Positions 12,001 through 20,895 of a stretch of 64,000 nucleotides of DNA are shown piece by piece. Positions within the stretch are counted from its first letter, which is position 1, and every line of letters begins with the position of its first letter. The DNA comes from Amoebophrya sp. A120 (Eukaryota > Sar > Dinophyceae > Syndiniales > Amoebophryaceae). Position numbers and translations under genes: made by a program. The notes under the pieces were generated by a model. The model had not been told where the DNA came from. It made no database searches and saw only the letters and a list, made by a program, of their open reading frames with translations. The DNA lies in assembly GCA_905178155.1 (NCBI GenBank), contig CAJINV010000006.1, positions 1,551,876 through 1,615,875 on the forward strand, given 5' to 3'.

Positions 12001-12254
12001 GGGGCGGTGGGGCAGCAGATGAGGACGAAGACGACTCCGCGGAGGGTTTGTTAGCCGGAACCAGTGGCGGGGTCGCAATCTCCATGTCCGAGAGCTCCTC
12101 TGACGATGACGACGATGATGATGAAACGACGACCGAGGCCGAAACCACAGGGGCGGAAGCTACCACTGGCGCCGAGGAGAGTGACGAATCATCGTCGAGC
12201 GAGGGGTCGACCGAAGGGGAGGAGACGGAGGTAGAGCAGCACCCGGGTGGATAA
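1..12254 (+). CDS. Gene 1: large single-pass membrane protein with charged repeat tail (5' partial)
   Basis: I do not recognise the family. Coding exons: 1-2, 227-296, 568-647, 938-1001, 1277-1578, 1731-2163, 2421-2992, 3318-3494, 3771-3967, 4236-4669, 5321-5573, 5840-6751, 6983-7038, 7311-7569, 7860-7917, 8134-8182, 8343-8680, 8938-9046, 9317-9475, 9721-9770, 9992-10226, 10519-10686, 10842-11183, 11455-12254. They join in one frame to 2038 residues and a TAA-terminated end; the start lies upstream. Visible residues 1-595 look like an ectodomain with scattered cysteines. One hydrophobic segment follows at about 596-620 (core WMLALAVLLLLLVAATVAYC). The remaining ~1400 residues are Lys/Glu-rich and contain at least seven copies of a motif like AGFSKHDAxKxAK. 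Near the C-terminus is CPCIC, possibly lipid-modified, then an acidic Asp/Ser/Thr tail. Topology suggests a type I surface protein with a coiled cytoplasmic tail; that is inference. Confidence 0.85.
3..221 (+). mobile_element. Introner, family H
   Basis: Ends TATG/CATA. The right TSD is ccaag; the two bases before the element (ag) fit the same TSD cut off by the window edge. Phase 0 in gene 1. Confidence 0.85.
297..562 (+). mobile_element. Introner, family A
   Basis: Ends TATC/GATA, TSD ggcga on both sides, phase 1 in gene 1. Confidence 0.93.
648..932 (+). mobile_element. Introner, family C
   Basis: Left end is the variant TACC, right GATA. TSD cacac/cgcac, one mismatch. Phase 0 in gene 1. 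Confidence 0.88.
1002..1271 (+). mobile_element. Introner, family A
   Basis: TATC/GATA, TSD gctgc/cctgc, phase 1 in gene 1. Confidence 0.9.
1579..1725 (+). mobile_element. Introner, family B
   Basis: TATG/CATA, TSD tctgc on both sides, phase 0. The join gives LWSDFC-ETTVLF in one frame. Confidence 0.94.
2164..2415 (+). mobile_element. Introner, family A
   Basis: TATG/GATA, TSD gcaca on both sides, phase 1 in gene 1. Confidence 0.93.
2993..3312 (+). mobile_element. Introner, family F
   Basis: TATC/GATA, TSD accga/gtcga (two mismatches). Removal of 325 nt restores the frame at phase 0. Confidence 0.85.
3495..3765 (+). mobile_element. Introner, family A, eroded TSD
   Basis: TATG/GATA. The flanks cccca and cggga no longer match well, yet removal of element plus 5 bp keeps gene 1 in frame (phase 0). 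Probably an old insertion. Confidence 0.85.
3968..4230 (+). mobile_element. Introner, family A
   Basis: TATG/GATA, TSD gaaga on both sides, phase 2, just after the membrane segment of gene 1. Confidence 0.94.
4782..5269. mobile_element. Nested inverted-repeat element inside an introner
   Basis: Starts TTGGAAGCGGAATCACG and ends with an imperfect reverse complement (ACGTGATACCGCCGCCTTCCAA). Several GGAATCACGTTT / AACGTGATTCC units occur at its two ends. It is bracketed by AAAAATTTG at 4771-4779 and 5268-5276, a possible 9-bp target duplication. No convincing coding sequence. Confidence 0.7.
4905..4952. repeat. Perfect 48-bp GC-rich palindrome
   Basis: Reads the same on both strands around GGCCGGCC, with arms starting CGGCCAGGGCAGCCGCCG. 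Lies at the centre of the nested element and would form a very stable hairpin or cruciform. Confidence 0.9.
5574..5834 (+). mobile_element. Introner, family A
   Basis: TATC/CATA, TSD tacca on both sides, phase 2 in gene 1. Confidence 0.94.
6752..6977 (+). mobile_element. Introner, family H
   Basis: TATG/CATA, TSD aagga on both sides, phase 2 in gene 1. Confidence 0.94.
7039..7305 (+). mobile_element. Introner, family A
   Basis: TATG/GATA, TSD aaaat on both sides, phase 1. No sliding of the cut within this TSD can produce a GT or GC donor. Confidence 0.94.
7570..7854 (+). mobile_element. Introner, family C
   Basis: TATC/GATA, TSD tgcga on both sides, phase 2 in gene 1. Confidence 0.94.
7918..8128 (+). 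mobile_element. Introner, family K
   Basis: TATC/GATA, TSD aacag on both sides, phase 0 in gene 1. One of only two family K copies in the window (other at 40503). Confidence 0.93.
8183..8337 (+). mobile_element. Introner, family B
   Basis: TATG/CATA, TSD ccacg on both sides, phase 1 in gene 1. Confidence 0.94.
8681..8932 (+). mobile_element. Introner, family I
   Basis: TATG at left, TATA at right, TSD ccgac on both sides, phase 0 in gene 1. Confidence 0.93.
9047..9311 (+). mobile_element. Introner, family A
   Basis: TATG/GATA, TSD ggaga on both sides, phase 1 in gene 1. Confidence 0.94.
9476..9715 (+). mobile_element. Introner, family D
   Basis: TATG/CATA, TSD gggca on both sides, phase 1 in gene 1. 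Confidence 0.94.
9771..9986 (+). mobile_element. Introner, family H
   Basis: TATG/CATA, TSD cgcgg on both sides, phase 0 in gene 1. Confidence 0.94.
10227..10513 (+). mobile_element. Introner, family C
   Basis: TATC/GATA, TSD tgcac/tgccc, phase 1 in gene 1. Confidence 0.9.
10687..10836 (+). mobile_element. Introner, family B
   Basis: TATG/CATA, TSD gctag on both sides, phase 1 in gene 1. Confidence 0.94.
11184..11449 (+). mobile_element. Introner, family A
   Basis: TATG/CATA, TSD gcagg on both sides, phase 1. Last intron of gene 1. Confidence 0.94.
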
Positions 12255-13698
12255 CGGCTCGAAACTGCTTATCAAGTAGTTTTTCCCGCAATAGCTTCTT
12301 ATCGCAGAAAGAGAAAGCACAAGTAGTCGTAGAGATGAAGTCCGAAAAGCGGCTGTCTGTGCATCTTCTAGGCATTTCTCTATGTATGTACTTACAATTT
12401 TATTTCACGTAAACCATCTATGCGGTGGTATTTTTTTGGCCATGTTCTTACTTTTTTACTAGTAACACACAATCTCAATCTATCATGTTTCTGTTTTTAC
12501 CGAGCCTTTGCTGGGCTCTCGTTTTCTTTTCATTTTTAAACACTATGCTTTTCTTGAGTCTTTTTTTTTTACTATAACATTTTAACACACTTTACAGGCA
12601 CACGCCAAAATCTAAATCTAAATCAAAATCAGTACGACCCTTTGGTGGAAAAACATCCGCACAACATCGACAATGGGCCCGTGCGTTTGTTGATGCTCCC
12701 CTGCATGGTAAATAGCCCTCCCCCGCGCGAAGGTCTGTCTTTTTTCTTAATTTTCAAAATTTACATTTGTCAAACAACATAACACGAAAGTTCAGAAGCA
12801 CGGACCCACAAGTCACGCATTCAGTTTTTTAGCATTTCAACGTATCCTGTTAAGCAAACAACTTCAAACATCTTTGTTTTTTTTATGTAATTTTAGCAAA
12901 CAAAAAAGCACACTCAAAATTCACATTTCTTTTAATCACATTCACAGTATGACTACCCTACCAAAGAAAACAAACTAGACATTACGTTCGTACCCCGGGC
13001 GAAAAAGATAAAATCAGAAATAAGTGCGTACCCCGCTCTTTGGCCTTGATTTTTATTTTATTGCGGAAAAATAAAAAAAAAACCTTACTAGACTTTGACG
13101 ACACTTCTTGTCGTTGCCTGTGAAGTGCGCATAAGCTGCAAGAACATCGATGTTCAGCATATCTTCATGGAGGCTCTCAGTTGCTAAGTACTTGCAACCT
13201 TTCTCGTGAATCGTAGGTCAGTCCAATCGTCTTCTGTGTCGCGGCCGTCGTATTGATCTCGAGCTCGTTTTTGTCCATCGAAGAAGTACTAAAAGAAGCA
13301 GCAGGAAGAGGAACAGAAAGCGCACAAGAACTCTCTCGATCGTTATGGCTTCGTCTATCACTATCAGATCGTTTACCATCTTCGGAACCGATGCCGCTTT
13401 ACTACAAGAACCCCTTCGCAGCCTCGCTCGTGTTGATCGCATGAAGCATCATACTTACCACTTTCACCTTTGTTTTCGCCGAGAAGCGAAGGAAGAATCT
13501 CGTGGCCAAGTCGGTGATCTAATGTATCTGTATGGTTCTCAAAAATATTAAAACAACGCCCAAGCTGAAGTATAGCACCGTGGCCCTGGTGATCCCTGCG
13601 AAAAGCGTTTTCGTTTTGAGTTTGTCTATTTCAGGATAGCAAAAGGTTGTACAAACGAAGATAGCAAAAGTTGTTCAAACGAAAAAGTAAAAGAGATC
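12255..13698. other. Intergenic region between genes 1 and 2
   Basis: AT-richer than the exons, with T runs and no introner. It holds the 3' end of gene 1 and the upstream region of gene 2. TCGTACCCCG-like direct repeats occur near 12990 and 13027. A Ser/Leu-rich open stretch at 13250-13440 has no support. The tract TTTGTCTATTTCAG ending at 13634 resembles a normal 3' splice site. Confidence 0.6.
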
Positions 13699-16350
13699 AT
13701 GCTCGCCTCTACGCGGCATAATCTCGTCCTGGACGCAGCAGAGGAGCTGTGGACCAACTTGACAACTTTCTCCACCTCCTCCTCGTCCTCTTCTTGTTCG
13801 CGGCACCGCGTGACAGCATCAAACTTCAGCAGCCTTTTCGTCCCAGGACAGGAGAACACTGTCCTCCCACAACTCCTCGTCAAGGAGTCCGGGTTTTCTG
13901 GTCGCATGCCAGATTTCTACGAGAATCGCTTGCCCGATACCCCGTCCTCTATGCCCGGGAACATCAAGCGCGGTTCCACGAACAAATATGGATTGCAAAT
14001 ATGTCTGGGTCTCGAAGAGTGCAACTTGTATTGCGTGTCCGAGATTCCAGAATAAAGATCTGTATTGCAGAAAAGCAACAAAACTGCCGCAGTTATTTCG
14101 TCATGAAAAAGCGCAGTTTGATGTAATGCGCACTGAAGATGAGAGAGCGTCTGAAATAGAATTTGTCATGCTACAATGCTCTTACAGGCGCAGTCACTCA
14201 TGGCTATTCAGCATTACAGGCTTCCAGCCTCAGACATATTTGCATTCGATAACAAAGGGACCCACACCGTTTCCGAACAGGAAGAGCAGATTCACGAGGT
14301 CGGGAAACTCACCTATCCTGTGCAAAAGTATCGTACTCGTATTGCAATCATGCATTACAAATCTTTTGCCTGAGGTCAATCCGCATTAGAAATTTTCTTT
14401 CTCATGCTAAGGAAATTTGTATATGCATTTATACGAGTACGATACTTTAACTTTTGCAGTTCATATCACCGTCTACGGTGCCATTGGATTCGGCGCGTTT
14501 TCCCTCGGTGGCATCATCGCCGCCACGGAGATGGATCGCAAAGTGCTGACGAAAACGTCAGTATCGAATGGCAATAAAGTTGATGTAAGTTGTACGGTAC
14601 TCGTAGTTAATACCAATAGTGCATGACAAATAGCTTTTCTTAGGAACAACTTTAGCATGAGAAACTCCACTTGTCAGGCACTGCTTGAGCCAATTTGTGT
14701 TGCAAAATGACTACCAGTACTACACTACTTTTGCGAGGCATAACCCGATTTTGTCGACGATTACGTGATGCAGTCCAGTGACGAGGAGATCGATGAGTAT
14801 GGGGACGTTTCAAATGCAAATATCGATCTGGGTCTGGAACCTTGTGATGCTAAAACGTGGCTGATGGAGAAGAGGAGACTGCACTTGACTTCCGAATGGT
14901 GCACCGCCGCATGAAGACAAGTTTCCAGAACGCTTCCTCATAGATAGTTCGCATGAGAATGAGGAACTGCGTCTTCGCATGTTGTCAAAAGAGGCTACGA
15001 CTTTCGTAGTTGGAGGTCACCAGTAATATAGTGCAATACAGATTCAGATTTAATATTCCCAGGAGTGTTGTATACCTCCCATTTTATACACGTTCCAACT
15101 TTCCAGACCCGGATGACATAGTTGCACTCGATAGGACGTGGTGAAAAAACCGAAATCCATGAAAAAGCGTTTCAACCTGAAGGACAAGGTTGACAACTTA
15201 TTCGGCGACCAGTCGGAACTGGAGCCGGACTCTGACGCCACCGACGTGTCCGATATCTCCGACATGGAAAAAGGCTTCCGCCGCACCAAGCGCGAAATCG
15301 AAGCCAGTGGGCAGATTCTGGAGGGCGGGCAGAGTCGGAACAAAAAGACGGACATGCAGAAGGCGCTGCAGCAGACCAAGGAAGCGGAGTTGGGGGTCAA
15401 GGATGACGTATCCTGTGCAAAAGTATCGTGCTCGTACTCGTAGTAATTGCAGTCATGCATTACAAATTTCTTTCCGAACGTAAATCCGCATGACAAATTT
15501 TATCTCTCATGCTGGGGAAATTTGTAATGCATTTATACGAGAAGTGCGATACTTTTGCAGTTCATACGACGTGAAACTAGCGGGGGAAATTCAGGATGAT
15601 GAGGGTGTTAATGCTGCTCTTGGCGGTGGACTGCAGGGAGTGAATGCCGGAGAAGGAGTATCCAAGAAAAAAACTGTGTTAGTGTAACTTTCTTTGGCTG
15701 ACAGCATCACAAATATGCTCTACATGACAGAGAAAACCTGTCATGCGTGGCTTGTAAGGGGAAATACACATGAAAAAAGGACTTCATGGCTGTGTGGCAT
15801 GACAGATGTAACTCTGTTGCATGTTTTGCATTACAGATTTACACTTAATACACAGTTTTTTTCTTGCATAAGGAGGGGATAGCGACGATCAACAGGACGC
15901 GATGATGGAGAAGCGCCGGCGGGAAGTGCTGCAGGCATATGCATTGCAAATATGTTTCTGGGTCTGGATTTGTCATGCAAAAGAAAGTTGCAGGGGAAAG
16001 AGATAAAGATCTGTGATGCAGCAGGGCTAGGACACACTTTTTTCTGTCGTGCTGTAACAAGAGCCCGCAATTATACGGCCCGAAAAATTTGTGATGCGTG
16101 GATATTGTCGCACAGAGCCTCGCTCTGTCATGCAATACTCTGCAACACAAATTCGGTGCGTCCTCTTTTCAGCCCCGGATCTTCGATATTTGCATTTGAT
16201 AAGGGGCAGCAGGAAGCGAATGCGGTGGGGAACGTGGCCATGATGGGCAAGGGAGGACAACAGGGAGGTGGTGCAGCGGATAGTCCGGGCGAGAAGGCGA
16301 AGGGCGACAGTCCGAAAGCAAAAAAGAAACCGGGGAAGAAAAAGAAGTGA
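13699..16350 (+). CDS. Gene 2: small single-pass membrane protein with lysine-rich C-terminus
   Basis: Family not recognised. Exons 13699-13986, 14257-14313, 14471-14579, 14748-14807, 15139-15408, 15572-15658, 15876-15937 and 16207-16350 join to 358 residues plus TGA. The chosen start is the first ATG of the frame that stays open through all seven introners; a second frame in exon 1 (ATG 13749, signal-peptide-like) gives poor sequence after the first join. Residues about 116-136 (VYGAIGFGAFSLGGIIAA) form one likely membrane segment. Before it lies a Ser/Thr-rich region; after it an acidic then Lys/Gln-rich tail ending in KPGKKKK. The frame is open upstream to a pyrimidine-rich tract ending in CAG at 13632-13634, so an earlier exon reached by an ordinary GT-AG intron is possible. 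AATAAA overlaps the stop and could serve as a poly(A) signal. Confidence 0.75.
13987..14251 (+). mobile_element. Introner, family A
   Basis: TATG/GATA, TSD acaaa on both sides, phase 0 in gene 2. Confidence 0.93.
14314..14465 (+). mobile_element. Introner, family B
   Basis: TATC/CATA, TSD tcacc on both sides, phase 0 in gene 2. Confidence 0.93.
14580..14742 (+). mobile_element. Degenerate introner, family B
   Basis: Left end eroded to TTGATGTAAGTTGTACGG; right end keeps CATA. Flanks taaag/acccg do not match. Removal of 168 nt keeps gene 2 in frame (phase 1). The eroded left end contains GTAAGT, a consensus-like 5' splice site. Confidence 0.7.
14808..15133 (+). mobile_element. Introner, family A
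   Basis: Left end TTTC instead of TATC, right GATA, TSD ggacg on both sides, phase 1 in gene 2. Confidence 0.9.
15409..15566 (+). mobile_element. Introner, family B
   Basis: TATC/CATA, TSD tgacg/cgacg, phase 1 in gene 2. Confidence 0.91.
15659..15870 (+). mobile_element. Introner, family J
   Basis: TATC/CATA, TSD aggag on both sides, phase 1 in gene 2. Confidence 0.93.
15938..16201 (+). mobile_element. Introner, family A
   Basis: TATG/GATA, TSD aggca/agggg (two mismatches), phase 0 in gene 2. Confidence 0.86.
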
Positions 16351-17286
16351 ATAAAATATGTTGAGTGCATCAATGTCAAGAGATATTTTCAAACAACGTG
16401 CTCCATAGATGGCCACTCACTCTTGCTGCACCGGGGCCGCTCCTTCTTGCATGGAGGCTCCTGCTCTGAGTACAACTTACTAGTAGGAAGACGTACAAGA
16501 AGAACGTCACAATGGTGAGAAAAGTGGATGCTTTTTCAGAAGTAGTCTTGCGCACGAATGAATTTTTAGCTGCAGAAGATCTTCTTGCACGAAGGCTTTA
16601 ATACTAGAAGAAGTTCTTGGATGAAGATCCGCCCATCGATGAAGATAATTTCATGAGAGAAGTATCTCTTGAAATAATAAAGTCGGTGTCGTGGCAAAAA
16701 TTATGGAATCGAATCAGATCAATCGGTGTCGGTTAACCACCGCTTAGCCTTTTGCTGAATAAAGCCTTCGCTGGTTTGATCGGTAGATCCGGATTGCGCT
16801 TGATCTGTTGATGACCACTAAGGGCGGAGGACAGATGGAGGTCGTTTTGGTGGAAGACAGAGACACTATATAAACGAGTATAGATAAATATTTTTTTCGC
16901 GCGCAGCTAAAAGGTCGGGCAGCGTTCGCATACGAGTGATGCCGCGGGATACACGACCCAGAAGTCGTGCAGGCAATTAAGTAGTAACCTAGTAGAGGAA
17001 GTAAACACACAGCACATAGACAGTTCCTGGCTGCTCGCCTGGTGGTAGTTTAGCATTCCTTTCAGCAAACTGTCAAAGAAGCTTGCGCTCGACTCGATTT
17101 TTTCGATCAACCAAAGCCAGGGGAAAAAAAGAACCCGATCGCTTTCTACTTCGACCTGTAAAATAAATTACAGAGAAGAACAAGTCGCGCACTAACTACA
17201 GAAAAGTCGCCCTGTAAGTAGTACTTTGACCTGTAGTTTTTTTTACAGAAACGTAAGTTACCTTTTACAGCACAGGCTTGGTCACC
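16351..17286. other. Intergenic region upstream of gene 3
   Basis: No gene or introner seen. Segments at 16640-16740 and 17100-17280 recur upstream of gene 4 (about 21090-21200 and 21520-21720). They include AAAGCCAGG, TTCTACTTCGACCTGTA and small CTGTA-n-TACAG inverted repeats. Likely duplicated promoter/5' UTR sequence. Confidence 0.55.
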
Positions 17287-17924
17287 ATGATGACGTTGCC
17301 GCGCTTAATCTCGTTCGCTGCTGGTGCTGTGCTTTATCACGGCGGTATGCAGAACCTTCTCCAAGCGCAGCTGCTGCTGGTCGGTGCCCTGTCCCTAAAT
17401 CCTAAAACGACCGGTGCCAATTCCGCCACGACCCCAGTGGGAGATGAACAACCGAGCGAGGCGAAAGAGGAGCAGGCGAAGGAGCAGGCCGGGCTGCCGA
17501 GCGAGGCGGAAGACGAAGAGAAGGCGAAGGAGCAGGCCCGGCTGCAGGGCGCTGCGGAGGAACAGGCCCGGCTGCAGGGCGTTGCGGAGGAGAAGGCGAA
17601 GGAGAAGGAACGGCTGCAGGGCGTTGCGTAGGAGCAGGCGAAGGACGAGCAGGCCCGGCTGCAGGGCGTTGTGGAGGAACAGGCCCGGCTGCAGGGCGTT
17701 GCGGAGGAACAGGCCCGGCTGCAGGGCGTTGCGGAGGAGAAGGACCGGCAGCTGCGGGAGAAGCAGGCCCAGCTGCAGAGGGAGCAGGAGCTGCAGAGAA
17801 AGGAGCAGCAGCTTGCGCAGGAGCAGCAGCGGCTGCGGCAGGAGGAGGATTTTTTGCGGAGGGGGGGCGCCCGGCAGGGGCAGCCGTACGGCAATTACAA
17901 TCCTGCTGGTGGCGCACTTCCACT

Positions 17925-18229
17925 TATCAGATTGTTCTCAAATCGATTACCTTCTCAACTGTTACATGAGTAGCTGTCATGCAAAATGACCATGAGGAGC
18001 TGCTGCTGCAACCACATCACGGCCAAGCGGCTGCGCATGACAAAAAATTTTCGAAGCTGCGCTAAACAGCATCTGAAAAAGAAAAACCTGTGCAAAATTT
18101 GTAAAAAATGCAAGAACTTCTACTGCAAGATCGTCCCTCTCGGCGCTTTCGCTTTTCTACTTGCATTTCAAATACAACAATTTCATCGTAAAGACAGTTG
18201 AGAATGTAACGGCTGAGAGCCGCATATTA
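17925..18229 (+). mobile_element. Introner, family D, shared with gene 4
   Basis: TATC at left; the right CATA is followed by an extra tta before the TSD. TSD ccact on both sides, phase 2. Same position and recognisably the same element as 23354-23640 in gene 4, so it predates the gene duplication. Confidence 0.88.
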
Positions 18230-18431
18230 CCACTTGCGGGTTTCGGGGCGGGGGTTCTTGCTGGAGAACTTGCTGCAGGTGGATTTCGCCCAGGACTCAT
18301 TCCTGGACCCGTTGGCCCAGGATTCATGCCTGGACCCGTTGGCGGACCCGGAGCCCTGGCCATGGATGGTCTTCAGCGGGAGCAAGAAGGCCGTTTTCTG
18401 GAGATGGAGGGTGCTATGCTGGGGAACCCAG

Positions 18432-18759
18432 TATGGATTGCACCAAATATTATGTCTGGGTCTGGAAGGATGCAAGGTTATTTGTCATGCACATTTTGCA
18501 TGAGCAGCAGTCCTGATCGATCTGTGTGATGCATGCCCTAGCATCACAGATTTTGTGAGCAGGCCTTTCTGGAGATGCCTTTACCGCATGAGATGAAACT
18601 ACCGCATAAGAAATAATGCTTTCTCGCAATGGCAAAATAAATTTACTGGACGGCTTTTGCTGTTCATGCAACACAGATTTTTGTAGAATCCAGTTGCAGA
18701 CGCAGCATCACAAGTTCGCATCCTTCCAGACCCAGCACACTACATGTTTGCATTTGATA
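18432..18759 (+). mobile_element. Introner, family A, absent from gene 4
   Basis: TATG/GATA, TSD cccag on both sides, phase 1. Gene 4 has the uninterrupted site GATCCAGGCATG at 24114-24125. Confidence 0.93.
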
Positions 18760-18831
18760 CCCAGGCATGGTCGCGGCCGGTGAGATGATGGAGCAACAAG
18801 GTCGGGCGGAGGAACGTCTCGCATTCGCTGA

Positions 18832-18976
18832 TATGCTGTGCAAAAGTATCGTACTCGTATAAATGCAGGTCTTGCATTACAAATTTCTTTGTCAAGGCAA
18901 ATCAGCATCACAAATTTTATTTCTCATGCTGTGAAAATAATGCATTTATACGAGTACGATACTTTTGCAAAGGATA
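18832..18976 (+). mobile_element. Introner, family B, absent from gene 4
   Basis: TATG/GATA, TSD gctga on both sides, phase 2. Gene 4 reads CTCGCTGAAGCT without interruption near 24181. Confidence 0.93.
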
Positions 18977-18997
18977 GCTGAACAAGCCCTGAACCCA

Positions 18998-19289
18998 TAT
19001 CAAATGCAAATATGTCTGGATGTCTGGAAGATTCCGAGATTTGTCATGCAGTTTTTCCAAACTCCCCCACGTCTGGAATACGGGGCCTAGCATCTTCTTC
19101 ACAGGTTCTGCAGCCCCTTGGCCGCGATCCCTATAATTCTGCATGAGAACAAATGCCCTCTCAGCATGGCCAGAATATGGCACTAGTTGCACGTCATGCG
19201 TCACAGATCTTCATCTTTGTGAGATCCGCAACACGGATCACAAGTTCGGATCATGCTTCCAGACCCAGACTACATATTTGCAATTGATA
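18998..19289 (+). mobile_element. Introner, family A, shared with gene 4
   Basis: TATC/GATA, flanks accca/gtgca, phase 0. Corresponds to 24195-24492 of gene 4, also immediately before the last 5-7 codons. Confidence 0.88.
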
Positions 19290-19368
19290 GTGCATTTCCG
19301 TGGCGGTAAAGGAGGAGTTTCTTGGCCGCGTGGAAGTGGAACAGCAAGGCAACGAACAACAAGAAGGA

Positions 19369-19514
19369 TATCCTGTTCGAAAGTATCGTAGTCATAGTAA
19401 TAATTGCAGTCATGCGTATATAAATCTTTTTCTTAAGGTAAATCCGCACTACAAACTTTATTTCTCATGCTGAGTATATCCATTTATACGAGTGCGATTC
19501 TTTTGCAGTTCATA
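19369..19514 (+). mobile_element. Introner, family B, downstream of gene 3
   Basis: TATC/CATA ends, flanks aagga/aaacc match poorly. Lies 60 bp past the stop of gene 3, so probably in its 3' UTR. Gene 4 has no counterpart. Confidence 0.75.
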
Positions 19515-19904
19515 AAACCAACAACGAACAACAAACAGAATTGTTATTGTACTGAAGAAGATCATAGTACATCACAAGAACTTCTCCAACGCCTTTAACA
19601 TTCTTTTTTACTGCACACGACAGCACACCAGCACACTCATGATGATGGAAGCTGCGCCATTCTACAAAGATGGGGCGGCTTTATTTTTCAGAGGCAAAAA
19701 GGCACAGGTAGCAACTCACGGCGCGCTCTTTTGCCACTTTGGAAAAAAAATTTCACTTCTCGAAATTCTCGTAGACCACCGCACACGACACAGCACTCTC
19801 ATGATAGCACTCGCGAAATGTTGGAGATGACCTGCCACGTTCATATACTGGCTGGGTCGTCCTCGTATCTTTTTCTTTTTCGCATAAATCCTGCCAAGAA
19901 AACA

Positions 19905-20545
19905 CCAAACAAGCCAGGCGAAATTTGTCTTCTTCCCCATTTCGGCCCGAGCGACGCAGGGGGCGCGGGTATTTATTAAAAAGGGCCGGCCCCCCTTCGC
20001 GTATAAGCCTCGGGCCGTGACTCTCCGGCGGCGCGAAAATCTCGGGAAAAAAAAAAGAAAGGCGCCGCCGATGTACATGGCAGGCAAGCAAGCTAGCGAA
20101 GGCGCGGCGGAGTATGTGACCGCCGTAGCCCCGAAACGTTGACTCACCAAGAAAGCCCGACGAAATTTCTCTTCTATCTTCTCCACTCCGGCCCGAGCGG
20201 CGCCAGGGGCGCGGGTATTATTTAAAAACGAAGCGCCGGCCCCCTCACGCGTGTAACTCTTGGGCCGTGACTCTCCGGCGGCTCGAAAATTAATCCCGGG
20301 AAAAAAAAAAGGAAAAGCGCCGCCGACGTAGTTAGCACGCACGCAGGCAAGCAAGCGAAGGCGCGGCGGAGTGTGTGACCGCCGCAGCCCCGAAGCAAAC
20401 TTTAACTTACTAACACTCACCGAGGAAGCCCGACGAAATTTGTCTTCTTCTCCATTTCAGCCCGAGCGACGCTGGGGGTGCGGGTATTATTCAAAAACAA
20501 AGGGCCGACCCCCACGCGTGTAATTCTTGGGCCGCATCTTCACTG
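19905..20545. repeat. Tandem repeat, about 2.5 copies of ~245-270 bp
   Basis: Landmarks GCCCGAGCG at about 19947, 20193 and 20461; GGGCCGTGACTCTCCGGCGG in two copies; AAGCGAAGGCGCGGCGGAG in two copies. Each unit also contains a run of ~10 A after CGGGA. GC-rich within AT-rich surroundings. Function unknown. Confidence 0.8.
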
Positions 20546-20724
20546 CGGCGACAGGCTCGACAGTCGTCACTCGTATTCAAGTCCGAGCGCAGTAGAGGAC
20601 GGAGAACTTGCTACAAGGTGAGCGACCTCTTTATGCAGAACTGAGAGGAAGTAAAGTCGCACCCGCACGCCACTCGCGTCCGCTTCCTATAGTTGTGACA
20701 GCGCATATAAAAATGGAGGAATGG

Positions 20725-20895
20725 CTCCTGAGGTCCAAAAGCCGCTTTTTTTGCAGCTGTTTGCCGTGTAGCATTCAATGACTTGATCGTGACGAACCTC
20801 GTGGTCAGCACCAGCGGGGATTCATCTGTAGTTATGGCTGAGGTCCAAAAACCGCTTTTTTTGCAGTTGTCCACCGCCGTGTAAGATTTACATGA
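20725..20895. promoter_or_regulatory. Duplicated upstream module of gene 4
   Basis: Two copies of a block GAGGTCCAAAA...GCTTTTTTTGCAG followed by GTGTA, about 110 bp apart. Related blocks precede genes 5 and 6 (25745 and 28300). Position suggests a promoter or UTR element; no known motif recognised. Confidence 0.35.

Larger units (their letters stand above)
17287..19309 (+). pseudogene. Gene 3: secreted coiled-coil protein, paralogue of gene 4, with in-frame TAG
   Basis: Exons 17287-17924, 18235-18431, 18765-18831, 18982-18997 and 19295-19309 join in frame to the end FPWR-stop. Translation probably starts at the second ATG (17290), matching gene 4. The N-terminus (MTLPRLISFAAGAVLYHGG) resembles a signal peptide. 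The middle is a Gln/Glu/Arg/Ala coiled coil of short repeats close to EEQARLQGVA. In this repeat a GAG has become TAG at 17629-17631. The frame beyond it is intact and still aligns with gene 4, including the glycine-rich segment AGFGAGVLAGELAAGG and four proper introners. It lacks the ~130-residue domain that gene 4 carries before its coiled coil. It is either a young pseudogene, a readthrough gene, or a gene with an assembly error; sequence alone cannot decide. Confidence 0.7.

Noticed and set aside
19716-20420. 234-codon minus-strand open frame
   Set aside because: Follows a GC-rich tandem repeat and shows the same arginine/glycine-rich composition in each unit; no start context or homology recognised.
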